Part shown: positions 46,726 through 54,668 of the stretch, piece after piece
Numbering within the stretch: position 1 is the stretch's first letter
Layout of the letters: the number at the start of each line of letters is the position of its first letter
Assembly (NCBI RefSeq): GCF_964063325.1
Contig: NZ_OZ061315.1
Coordinates: forward strand, 2,170,001 to 2,234,000
Direction: 5' to 3'
Origin: Hafnia alvei
Lineage (GTDB): Bacteria; Pseudomonadota; Gammaproteobacteria; Enterobacterales; Enterobacteriaceae
Length of the DNA: 64,000 bases
Notes under the pieces: generated by a model
Databases searched by the model: none
What the model was told of the DNA's origin: nothing
Seen by the model: the letters and a program-made list of their open reading frames with translations, nothing else
Position numbers and translations under genes: made by a program

Positions 46726-47229
46726 TTACTTCAGCGAAGCTAATGCCGCATCGTAGTTTGGCTCTTCGGTGATTTCGTTTACCAGTTGGCTATAGACCAC
46801 GTTGTCATTGCCATCTAAAACGACCACGGCACGTGCGGTTAAACCAGCCAATGGACCATCGGTAATGGCTACGCCGTAGTCATGCTTGAAATCGCCGCCA
46901 CGCAGGGTAGACAGTGTGATGACGTTGTTCAGGCCTTCAGCGCCGCAGAAGCGAGACTGAGCGAAAGGAAGGTCGGCCGAAATGCACAACACAACGGCGT
47001 TATCAGTCTGGCTTGCCAGCTGGTTGAATTTTCGCACTGATGCTGCGCAAACGCCGGTATCAATGCTTGGGAAGATATTCAGGATTTTACGTTTACCAGC
47101 CAGACTTGCCAGATCAACATCGGAAAGATCTTTAGCTACCAGTTTGAAGGGTTTGGCTTTATCGCCAGCCTGAGGGATTTGGCCTGCTACGTGCACTGGG
47201 TTGCCTTGAAAATGAACTGTCTGCGTCAT
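46726..47229 (-). CDS. tpx: Thiol peroxidase Tpx
   Basis: Tpx is an atypical two-cysteine peroxiredoxin that reduces lipid hydroperoxides and is recycled by thioredoxin. It has 167 residues (E. coli 168). The peroxidatic cysteine is in FPSIDTGVCAASVRKF (near 61) and the resolving cysteine in QSRFCGAEGL (near 95). The tyrR-tpx pairing is conserved. Confidence 0.97.
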   Translation of the reverse strand: MTQTVHFQGNPVHVAGQIPQAGDKAKPFKLVAKDLSDVDLASLAGKRKILNIFPSIDTGVCAASVRKFNQLASQTDNAVVLCISADLPFAQSRFCGAEGLNNVITLSTLRGGDFKHDYGVAITDGPLAGLTARAVVVLDGNDNVVYSQLVNEITEEPNYDAALASLK

Positions 47230-47320
47230 TATGGTATTTCCTATTACAGTTAGTTAACACGAACTAGAGTTTACGCTAACACGATAACCTTGAATATACG
47301 AACAATTTTAAATATCTGCA

Positions 47321-47447
47321 TATACCCTTCATACTTCATGCTGCATTTTTGTTAGCTGCATTCGCACACCCGAATCACTTACATAAGTAAGCTCATCGGG
47401 ATGCGCTCACTTGCTGCCTCAATGCAACATGAATTATTTTGGGTATA
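47321..47447. repeat. 127-bp ERIC-type intergenic palindromic repeat
   Basis: The element is exactly 127 bp, begins TATACCC and ends GGGTATA, and contains the ERIC-type centre CACTTACATAAGTAAGCTCA flanked by CCCGAA / TCGGGA and GCATGAAG-like / CAACATGAA arms. It forms a long imperfect hairpin. It lies between divergent tpx and ycjG. Such non-coding, non-autonomous elements are frequent between enterobacterial genes. Confidence 0.8.
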
Positions 47448-47517
47448 ACATTATGATGATATTGGCTAATACTTCAGCTATCTGCATCCTGCCTTTTATT
47501 AGCGCTAAGGAATAAGT

Positions 47518-48495
47518 ATGAAAACAATGCGTTTTTATTCAGAAGTCTGGCCTTTGCATACGCCTTTTGTGATCGCTCGGGGCAGCCGAACCGAAGCTTA
47601 CGTCGTCGTCGTGGAAATTGAACACGATGGCGTGGTTGGCGTCGGTGAATGTACGCCCTATGCGCGCTATGACGAAAGCGTGGACTCTGTGCTGGCGCAG
47701 CTTGCCTCGGTGAAATCAGCCATTGAGAATGGCCTTGATCGCCGTGAGTTATTAGCGCGATTACCCGCAGGCGCAGCGCGTAACGCGGTTGACTGTGCGT
47801 TATGGGATTTGGTGTGTAAGCAGACTAACACCACGCTGTGGGAGCAATGTAATGTCACACAGCCAGAACGTATTGTGATGGCGCAAACCGTGTCGATTGG
47901 ATCGCCGGAGCAGATGGCCTCCACCGCGCTTTCTTTGTATCAGAAAGGCGCTACGCTGCTGAAAATTAAGCTCGACGATCATCTTATTACTGAGCGATTG
48001 ATGGCGATCCGCGCCGCTGTGCCCGAGATGATGTTAATTGTTGATGCCAATGAGTCTTGGCAGGCCGAAGGATTAGCGGCGCGCTGCCAGTTGCTGGCCG
48101 ATGTTGGGGTGGTGATGCTGGAGCAGCCTTTACCGGCGAACCAAGACGAGGCGCTAGCTCATTTCATTCATCCCTTACCGATTTGCGCTGATGAAAGCTG
48201 TCATACCCGTGATGATTTTGCTGCGCTAAAAGGTCGCTATGACATGATAAATATCAAACTGGATAAAACCGGTGGTCTGACTGAGGCAATAGCGCTGCGG
48301 TCATTGGCGCAGAAAGAGGGCATGGCGATTATGTTGGGCTGCATGATTTGCACCTCTCGCGCTATTCGTGCGGCTTTGCCGTTAGCGCCAGCGGCCAAAT
48401 TTGTTGATCTTGATGGCCCTACGTGGCTGGCGCAGGATGCCAGCCCTGCGCTGAATTTCAGCTGTGGTGGCATTCAGCTTAACGTGCCAGCGTAA
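47518..48495 (+). CDS. ycjG: L-Ala-D/L-Glu epimerase YcjG
   Basis: YcjG is an enolase-superfamily (muconate-lactonising subgroup) epimerase that converts L-Ala-D-Glu from murein tripeptide to L-Ala-L-Glu, allowing re-use as a normal dipeptide. The 325 residues (E. coli 321) show the catalytic lysine motif LLKIKLD, metal ligands in LIVDANESW, MLEQPLP and CADESCHT, and the second lysine in MINIKLDKTGG. It is next to mpaA, the preceding step. Confidence 0.95.
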   Translation: MKTMRFYSEVWPLHTPFVIARGSRTEAYVVVVEIEHDGVVGVGECTPYARYDESVDSVLAQLASVKSAIENGLDRRELLARLPAGAARNAVDCALWDLVCKQTNTTLWEQCNVTQPERIVMAQTVSIGSPEQMASTALSLYQKGATLLKIKLDDHLITERLMAIRAAVPEMMLIVDANESWQAEGLAARCQLLADVGVVMLEQPLPANQDEALAHFIHPLPICADESCHTRDDFAALKGRYDMINIKLDKTGGLTEAIALRSLAQKEGMAIMLGCMICTSRAIRAALPLAPAAKFVDLDGPTWLAQDASPALNFSCGGIQLNVPA

Positions 48496-48503
48496 AACAC
48501 GGA

Positions 48504-49223
48504 TTATAAATCGTAGTCGATCAGCGCCAGCAGTGCCGGAAGGTATTTTTCGCTGGCGAGATCGGCAGAAATCGCGGGTAGCTCTAGCGTGATGCAGGGC
48601 AGGCTGAGGTCGGCACACCAGCTACCAAATGAGCCCGGCGTTTCATACCCTACGTTGCTCACTAAGGGCAGTTCAAAATCGGCGGAAAGTTGCTGTCCGA
48701 GCAGCGTTTGGTGCGGATCTTCCACGCAGGCCAAAGGCTCATGTAGCGAAACCACCCACGCCGGTTTTAAACGGCGAATGAGCTGGCAAAGCGCCTGCGT
48801 TTCAGGTTCAGAACCCGCCGCGTCGCCGGTGGATAATTTAACATCACGTTCGCTGCTGGCGCTGTTCCAGCGATATACGCTATGACCGGATAGCCAGTTA
48901 GCCGCGGGAAAATTACGATTGAGATCGACGCCCGCAGAATTTGCTCGTAGTCCTAGCTGACAGCCGTCAGGATTGACTGCCAAAATGACATGGTGGCGTT
49001 GTTGCATCGGCTGCAGACTGCGCAACGCGCAGGACAGGGCGATGACCGCGGTTGTTTCGTCACCGTGAGTGCCGGCAATAATCAGCCCGGTATCACGATC
49101 GGGCTGAACGGCGGGGAAATAAAGAAGCGGCGCACCGAGCAGCGAGTGTCCATAAGTGACCGCCGTCGCGCTAATTTGGCCGCGTTCGGAACGAGGGCGG
49201 ATCTGTTTTACACCATTTCCCAT
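48504..49223 (-). CDS. mpaA: Murein tripeptide amidase MpaA
   Basis: MpaA is a cytoplasmic zinc carboxypeptidase (M14) cleaving diaminopimelate from L-Ala-D-Glu-mDap. ATG 49223 gives 239 residues (E. coli 242), beginning MGNGVKQIRPRSERG. The open frame extends to 49307, but those 28 codons read into an ERIC-like repeat and lack counterparts. Zinc ligands are in AGTHGDE and VSLHEP, the substrate-binding arginine in DLNRNFPAANW and the catalytic glutamate in ITLELP. It is convergent with ycjG, eight bases apart. Confidence 0.93.
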   Translation of the reverse strand: MGNGVKQIRPRSERGQISATAVTYGHSLLGAPLLYFPAVQPDRDTGLIIAGTHGDETTAVIALSCALRSLQPMQQRHHVILAVNPDGCQLGLRANSAGVDLNRNFPAANWLSGHSVYRWNSASSERDVKLSTGDAAGSEPETQALCQLIRRLKPAWVVSLHEPLACVEDPHQTLLGQQLSADFELPLVSNVGYETPGSFGSWCADLSLPCITLELPAISADLASEKYLPALLALIDYDL

Positions 49224-49251
49224 GCAACAGGTTTCCCGTAATAGTAGAATA

Positions 49252-49320
49252 ACGTTGTCATACTTGAAGCTGCATCTGTGCTCGCCATCTGCTTGGATGC
49301 ACTCCAATTATTTGGGGCTA
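49252..49320. repeat. Degenerate short ERIC-like element
   Basis: The stretch around TCATACTTGAAGCTGCATC ... GATGCACTCCAATTATTTGGGG resembles the outer arms of the 127-bp element at 47321-47447 with the centre deleted. It lies between mpaA and mppA, directly before the mpaA start. Confidence 0.45.
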
Positions 49321-49484
49321 AGTCTGAATAATTTCCGTCTGTTAACCTTCTTATTAAGGCATACTTTTTGACCTCAGAAAACGTTCGCAACGACAAAAAT
49401 AAACGAGCGTGAGGAATGAAGGTGTCTGGGATTAGGGAATGCCGCCGGCCGTGCCAATGATTTTGGATATATAGGGTTCCATTT

Positions 49485-51101
49485 ATGCATCTTTTTCGTA
49501 TTACTGCATTATCCGCATTGATTGCTTCGGGGTTCGTTTCTGCGCAGGCCGCGCAGGTTCCTGCGGGAGCCGTATTGGCTGAAAAACAAGAGATTGTTCG
49601 TCATATTAAAGATGAACCTGCTTCGTTAGATCCGGCAAAAGTGGTGGGATTACCTGAGGCGCAGGTGGCGAGAGATCTGTTTGAAGGGTTGGTTAATCAG
49701 GGCGCAGACGGTAAACCGACGCCGGGTGTGGCCCAGAGCTGGAAAACAACCGATAACAAACGCTATGTGTTTAAACTGCGGGAGAACGCCAGGTGGTCGA
49801 ACGGTGAGCCGGTAACGGCCTATGATTTTGTTTATAGCTGGCAGCGTTTAGTCAATCCTAAAACGCTGTCGCCGTTTGCTTGGTTTGCTCAAATGGCGGG
49901 GATCGCCAACGCTGAAGGCATTATTAGCGGTCAAGTGCCGGTACAAAAGTTAGGTGTTGCTGCGCCAGATTCGCATACGCTGGTGGTACAGCTGAACAAG
50001 CCGGTGCCGTTCTTTGTAAACCTGCTGGCTAATTTTAGCCTGTTCCCCGTACCTCAGAAAACGATTGAAAGATACGGTAACGATTGGACTAAGCCAGAGA
50101 ATTTGGTGGGCAATGGCGCATATGCCATGCAGGAGCGAGTCGTTAACGAAAAAATCGTGTTAAAGCCTAATCCGTATTATTGGGATCGTAAAAATACCGT
50201 TTTAACTAAGGTGACATTTATCCCTATTAACCAAGAGTCGGCGGCAACCAAGCGCTATCTGGCAGGGGATATTGATATCACGGAATCCTTCCCTAAAAAT
50301 ATGTACCACAAATTAATGAAGGATATTCCTGAACAGGTCTATACGCCGGACCAGCTAGGCACCTATTACTACGCGTTTAATACCCAAAAAGCACCGCTCA
50401 ATGATGCTCGCGTGCGCAGAGCGCTTTCGTACGCCATCGACAGACAGATCATTGCTGAGAAAGTTTTGGGTACCGGCGAGAAGCCTGCCTATCACCTAAC
50501 GCCGGATGTGACCGCAGGATTCGAGCCTATACCGCTGGCTATCCAGAAAATGACGCAGGCCGAACGCAATAAACAGGCTAAAGCGTGGCTGAAAGAAGCG
50601 GGCTATGGGCCGAATAAGCCGTTAAAACTCACCTTGTTGTACAACACCTCTGAGAACCACCAAAAAATTGCGATTGCGGTGGCTTCAATGTGGAAAAAGG
50701 CGTTGGGTGCACAGGTAAAACTGACTAATCAAGAGTGGAAAACCTATATTGATAGCCGAAACACCGGCAAATTTGATGTGGTTCGCGCGTCTTGGGTGGG
50801 TGACTACAATGAAGCATCGACGTTCTTGACGCTGTTAACATCGAGCCATAGCGGAAATATCGCCAAATTTAACAGTCCCGGATACGACAAGCTGCTAAAA
50901 CAGGCCAGTGAAGAAACTGACGCAGGTAAACGTAACGCCGACTACGCGCAGGCTGAACAGATTCTGGCCGACCAAGCGCCGATTGCGCCCATCTACCAAT
51001 ATACCAATGGCCGCTTAATTAAGCCTTGGGTGAAGGGGTATCCGATTACTAACCCTGAAGATGTGGCCTACAGCCAGACGATGTACATCATTAAGCACTA
51101 G
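49485..51101 (+). CDS. mppA: Periplasmic murein tripeptide-binding protein MppA
   Basis: MppA is an OppA paralogue that binds L-Ala-D-Glu-mDap and passes it to OppBCDF. It has 538 residues (E. coli 537) with a signal MHLFRITALSALIASGFVSA cleaved near AQA-AQV. The family blocks HIKDEPASLDPAKVVGLPE (around residue 40) and GDIDITESFPKNMY (around 265) match MppA more closely than OppA. With OppBCDF, MpaA and YcjG, all encoded in this window, it completes murein peptide uptake and breakdown. Its last 11 bases overlap the convergent MltF-like gene. Confidence 0.95.
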   Translation: MHLFRITALSALIASGFVSAQAAQVPAGAVLAEKQEIVRHIKDEPASLDPAKVVGLPEAQVARDLFEGLVNQGADGKPTPGVAQSWKTTDNKRYVFKLRENARWSNGEPVTAYDFVYSWQRLVNPKTLSPFAWFAQMAGIANAEGIISGQVPVQKLGVAAPDSHTLVVQLNKPVPFFVNLLANFSLFPVPQKTIERYGNDWTKPENLVGNGAYAMQERVVNEKIVLKPNPYYWDRKNTVLTKVTFIPINQESAATKRYLAGDIDITESFPKNMYHKLMKDIPEQVYTPDQLGTYYYAFNTQKAPLNDARVRRALSYAIDRQIIAEKVLGTGEKPAYHLTPDVTAGFEPIPLAIQKMTQAERNKQAKAWLKEAGYGPNKPLKLTLLYNTSENHQKIAIAVASMWKKALGAQVKLTNQEWKTYIDSRNTGKFDVVRASWVGDYNEASTFLTLLTSSHSGNIAKFNSPGYDKLLKQASEETDAGKRNADYAQAEQILADQAPIAPIYQYTNGRLIKPWVKGYPITNPEDVAYSQTMYIIKH

Positions 51102-52533
51102 GTTTATTGGGAGCAGGCGAAATAGCCTGCTCTTTCTTCTGTTGCTGCTGCTTGATTAGCGTGTAAGCAACGTAATATTTGAAAATATTACTGACGTACT
51201 GCACCGTTTCATTCCCTATTTTTAATTGCGCCACGCGCTCTACGTTATTAAACCAACGGTTAGGATCAAGCCCCATCAGCTTGGCCTGTTTTCTCAGTCT
51301 CTCTATTTTCGCAGGGCCTGCATTGTAGGCTGCAAAGGTGAAGAGCATTTTATTGAGCTCATCCATGGGCTGATCGGCAAAATAACGGTCTTGCATAAAA
51401 CGGATATATTTAATTCCTGCATTCACATTCGGTTCTGCCTGTGAAATATCGCCGACTTTAAGATCTTTTCCCGTGCTTGGGAGTATCTGCATAATGCCAA
51501 TGGCGCCGCTATGGCTCCGTTTACGTTGGTCTAGCTGCGACTCTTGATATCCCTGAGACACCATCAGTAGCCAGTCTACGCTGTACTCCTGTCCGTACTT
51601 TTGGAAAATGGTGGTGAGCTGATTAAATTTTGCGATCTCGTTTTCTGATGTCGCGCTTTTTACCCACTTAACGCTGCGCAAATATTTATAAACCTGCTGG
51701 TTACCAAACGACGTGCCTAATTTGTGCGCTTTACAAAATGGGTTAAGGACGGCGAGCAGCTGCGGAGAATTTTTCCGCACGGCTAAGGCAATATTGCCGT
51801 CGCTTCGCAATGCGAATTGGTCGTAGGTCACCAAATTGGGATAGATTTTCTGCCATAGCAAGGCGAGATAGCGATCGACAACGGTATAACCTGCCAAATT
51901 CGCATTTACCATTTCTAAAATATCTTCAGGCTCGAGATTACCTGGGGCATTAATGACTTCAACCGGCGCCAGTTGGTTGCTAGCGAGGTGTTGATTAAGC
52001 TGCGCAATGCTCTGTACATAGCTGGTGGATGGATTGATAAAAACGCTTTTGCCCGCTAAGTCATCTCGCGTTGTTAGCGCGGGTTGAAGTTTATTGGCCA
52101 CCACAACTTCGTGCACGCCGCTGGCTAACGGGATCGTGAAATCAACCAGCTGCTGACGCTCTGGTGTAACCGTAAGGTTTGCGGCGATCAAGTCGCCTTT
52201 CCCCGCCAATAAATCAGGAATAAGCCTATCGCGTGAGGTGGGGATGAGAACGATGTGGATCTTTTTATCAGGCTTAATGCCGTGATTAAGTGTTTTATCA
52301 AACTGTTGCATCAGCTCAACCATCAGCCCACGCGGAGTGCCTTGGTTATCTAAAAAATAGAAGGTTTTGCTGTAGGGGATTAAAACACGAACGATCCTAC
52401 GCTGTTGCATGGCATCAAAATCACCATAGGCAGAATTGATGGTGGTAGGAAGCGAAAGGGTTTTACTCGGCGCTGCGTGGCTCGCGGTGCCAATGGAGAG
52501 GAGAGCAATGAGTAAAAATAGGCAGCGCACCAT
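51091..52533 (-). CDS. MltF-like membrane-bound lytic transglycosylase
   Basis: ATG 52533 after GGTGG gives 480 residues with a signal MVRCLFLLIALLSIGTASHA. An extracellular solute-binding (SBP_bac_3) domain spans about 45-290 (VRVLIPYSKTFYFLDNQGTPRG is split around its first strand) and an SLT transglycosylase domain about 310-440. The catalytic glutamate is in QGYQESQLD, followed by GAIGIMQILP and FAAYNAG. The architecture is that of MltF, whose N-terminal domain binds peptide stems allosterically. E. coli mltF lies in a different context (purL), so this is probably a paralogue. A glutamine/lysine-rich C-terminal tail follows. Confidence 0.85.
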   Translation of the reverse strand: MVRCLFLLIALLSIGTASHAAPSKTLSLPTTINSAYGDFDAMQQRRIVRVLIPYSKTFYFLDNQGTPRGLMVELMQQFDKTLNHGIKPDKKIHIVLIPTSRDRLIPDLLAGKGDLIAANLTVTPERQQLVDFTIPLASGVHEVVVANKLQPALTTRDDLAGKSVFINPSTSYVQSIAQLNQHLASNQLAPVEVINAPGNLEPEDILEMVNANLAGYTVVDRYLALLWQKIYPNLVTYDQFALRSDGNIALAVRKNSPQLLAVLNPFCKAHKLGTSFGNQQVYKYLRSVKWVKSATSENEIAKFNQLTTIFQKYGQEYSVDWLLMVSQGYQESQLDQRKRSHSGAIGIMQILPSTGKDLKVGDISQAEPNVNAGIKYIRFMQDRYFADQPMDELNKMLFTFAAYNAGPAKIERLRKQAKLMGLDPNRWFNNVERVAQLKIGNETVQYVSNIFKYYVAYTLIKQQQQKKEQAISPAPNKPSA

Positions 52534-52914
52534 ATTTCCACCTAAATATTTCCACCCGAATCGGGGGCTGGAAGAGGGATGGGCGAGAAGTCGCACAATT
52601 TGATTAATTATAGTTGCTGGTAGTTCAGCTGCGGTTTTTTTGTGCAGTCCACATCGTTAATATGCGCCGAACAACAGATCAATCTGATTCACGAAGGTTA
52701 ATTTTTTGTGCATATTAGCAGCGAAACCGTTAACAAACTGAAATGTATAGCAAAAATATTTTAGTAACGCATTGATTTACTGGCATTTAAATTGCCTTTT
52801 CCTCTCTGGCTGTTAGTATAACGGGTGTTTATAAAACGGGCAGTTCTACAGCCTTGTACAATTAATTGATTATCCTTCGGCCTGAAGGGTAGCTGATAAG
52901 ACTGGGAATCAAGC
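52534..52914. promoter_or_regulatory. Divergent MltF-like / ldtE promoter region
   Basis: The 381 bases hold no supported gene; the open frame 52761-53123 (minus) overlaps ldtE and has no recognisable product. An AT-rich stretch around 52700-52790 probably holds the promoters. No operator was recognised. Confidence 0.35.
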
Positions 52915-53916
52915 ATGAAGCGTGCACTACCTCTTGTAACTATGTTGCTTTCGGTATGGATGGCAGGGACGTCTGTCGCCAATGCAACCGAATATCCTTT
53001 GCCGCCGCCAGACAGCCGTTTGATTGGCGAAAACACCACGTTTACCGTACAGAATAATGGCAAACCTCTAGAGGATGTTGCCGCGCGCTTCCAAATCGGG
53101 TTGCTAGGGATGCTGGAAGCCAATCCGGGTGTCGATCCTTATTTGCCGAAACCGGGTACGGTTCTGACTATTCCGACTCAGATGCTGCTACCGGACGCGC
53201 CGCGCGAGGGGATTGTCATCAATTTGGCTGAAATGCGTTTGTTCTACTATCCGAAAGGACAGAACAAGGTCGTGGTCTATCCGATTGGTATTGGTCAGCT
53301 GGGGCGAAATACGCCAGAAATGGTGACCAGCGTTTCTCAGCCGATTGCTAACCCAACGTGGACGCCAACGGCGAACATTCGCAAGCATTATAAAGCTGAG
53401 GGCGTCACGCTGCCTGCGGTGGTACCTGCTGGCCCAGAAAACCCGATGGGGCTGTTTGCCCTGCGTCTATCCGCGCAAGGTGGGGTCTATTTGATTCACG
53501 GCACTAACGCTAATTTCGGCATTGGAATGCGCGTCAGCTCCGGTTGTATTCGCCTGCGTCCTGATGATATTGAAGCATTATTCAAAACCGTTCCGAAAGG
53601 AACGCGCGTGCAGATCGTGAATGCGCCAGTGAAAGTGTCGGTGGAGCCTGATGGCAAGCGCTATGTAGAAGTGCACCAGCCGCTATCACGCACTGAGAAA
53701 GACGATCCGCAAACGATGCATATTGCGCTAAAGCCTGCCGCGAAGAAGTTTGCTGATAGCCAACTAACCGATCGGTTGGTGTTTGACGACGCAGTGAAGC
53801 GCCGGTCAGGTATGCCGGTGATTGTGAACCACGGTCAGGAAGTGAAATCAGAGCCTGAGACGAACGCTGTGAAGATTACGCAAGCTAAGGCGACGTCGAC
53901 TAGCGTAGCAGAGTAA
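52915..53916 (+). CDS. ldtE: L,D-transpeptidase LdtE
   Basis: LdtE is a periplasmic YkuD-fold transpeptidase that forms mDap-mDap (3-3) cross-links in murein; the same family (ErfK, YbiS, YcfS) also anchors Lpp. It has 333 residues with a signal ending near SVANA, a LysM-like N-terminal segment (about 40-95) and the catalytic domain with HGTNANFGIGMRVSSGCIRL, whose cysteine is the nucleophile. Its position beside lpp and pykF matches E. coli ldtE (ynhG) rather than ybiS or ycfS. A terminator follows. Confidence 0.9.
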   Translation: MKRALPLVTMLLSVWMAGTSVANATEYPLPPPDSRLIGENTTFTVQNNGKPLEDVAARFQIGLLGMLEANPGVDPYLPKPGTVLTIPTQMLLPDAPREGIVINLAEMRLFYYPKGQNKVVVYPIGIGQLGRNTPEMVTSVSQPIANPTWTPTANIRKHYKAEGVTLPAVVPAGPENPMGLFALRLSAQGGVYLIHGTNANFGIGMRVSSGCIRLRPDDIEALFKTVPKGTRVQIVNAPVKVSVEPDGKRYVEVHQPLSRTEKDDPQTMHIALKPAAKKFADSQLTDRLVFDDAVKRRSGMPVIVNHGQEVKSEPETNAVKITQAKATSTSVAE

Positions 53917-53958
53917 AAACTATCAGCGAGCGTTGAGCGTAGTCTTACGCCGTTTAAC

Positions 53959-53986
53959 AGGGATACCGCAAGGTGTCCTTTTTTTA
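53959..53986 (+). terminator. Terminator of ldtE
   Basis: GGATACC-GCAA-GGTGTCC with a GNRA-type tetraloop is followed by seven T residues. Confidence 0.9.
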
Positions 53987-54080
53987 TTGCTGTGATGTGG
54001 GCATGCACGTGTCGGGCTTTAAAAAACGGGCTATGCGCAAGTAGAAAAAGAGGAGGGCGAGAGGGTGTGGAATCGAGAGA

Positions 54081-54108
54081 TAAAAAAAGGCGCACCGAAG
54101 TGCGCCTT
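54081..54108 (-). terminator. Terminator of lpp
   Basis: On the minus strand, GGCGCAC-TTCG-GTGCGCC followed by T7 is a very stable hairpin with a UUCG tetraloop, placed just after the lpp stop. Confidence 0.92.
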
Positions 54109-54129
54109 TATTACATGACTCAAGAAATA

Positions 54130-54366
54130 TTATTTCTTGTATTTAGTAGCCATGTTGTCCAGACGCTGGTTAGCGCGTGCTGCGTCGTCTTTAGCAGTCT
54201 GCACGTCAGCGCGCATTGCGTTAACGTCGTTGCTCAGCTGATCAACTTTGGTGTTCAGAGTCTGAACATCAGTAGACAGTTGGTCGATTTTAGCATTGCT
54301 TGAACAACCAGCCAGCATAGTAGAAGCCAGGATTACTGCGCCCAGTACCAGTTTAGTACGATTCAT
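54130..54366 (-). CDS. lpp: Major outer-membrane (Braun) lipoprotein Lpp
   Basis: Lpp is the abundant trimeric coiled-coil lipoprotein that tethers the outer membrane to murein. It has 78 residues: signal peptide, lipobox LAGC (cysteine at 21), heptad-repeated helix (KIDQLSTDVQTLNTKVDQLS) and the C-terminal KYKK whose last lysine is joined to mDap by L,D-transpeptidases. The promoter and short leader are very similar to E. coli lpp. ldtE is convergent next door. Confidence 0.98.
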   Translation of the reverse strand: MNRTKLVLGAVILASTMLAGCSSNAKIDQLSTDVQTLNTKVDQLSNDVNAMRADVQTAKDDAARANQRLDNMATKYKK

Positions 54367-54402
54367 TATAAAACCCTCTAGATTGAGTTAATCTCCATGT
54401 AG

Positions 54403-54440
54403 CGTTACAAGTATTACACAAACTATTTTCTAAAGAGAAT
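54403..54440 (-). promoter_or_regulatory. lpp promoter
   Basis: On the minus strand TTGTGTAATACTTGTAACGC, leading into GCTACATGGAGATTAACTC, is nearly identical to the E. coli lpp promoter and start region. The -10 is TAATACT (54410-54416) and transcription probably starts at the G at 54403, giving a leader of about 37 bases. Confidence 0.8.
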
Positions 54441-54619
54441 AAATTTTTCGTACTTAATCGCTTTATTTTGATCGTTCGCTCAAAGAAACGCCTTCTTTTG
54501 CCAAAAGGTTAAAAAAAGGAGAGAAAACAGGTCATTTCTATTGGATTCATCTTATTTGATTTGAAAATTAATTATAATAATAATACGAATTCAAGAGGAA
54601 AAAATGCTGTACAAATGTA

Positions 54620-54645
54620 AAAAAAAAGCGCCGGAAACCGGCGCT
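54620..54645 (-). terminator. Terminator of pykF
   Basis: On the minus strand, AGCGCCGG-TTT-CCGGCGCT followed by at least eight T residues lies 24 bases after the pykF stop. Confidence 0.93.
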
Positions 54646-54668
54646 TGATATATTGAGAATAAATGCTA

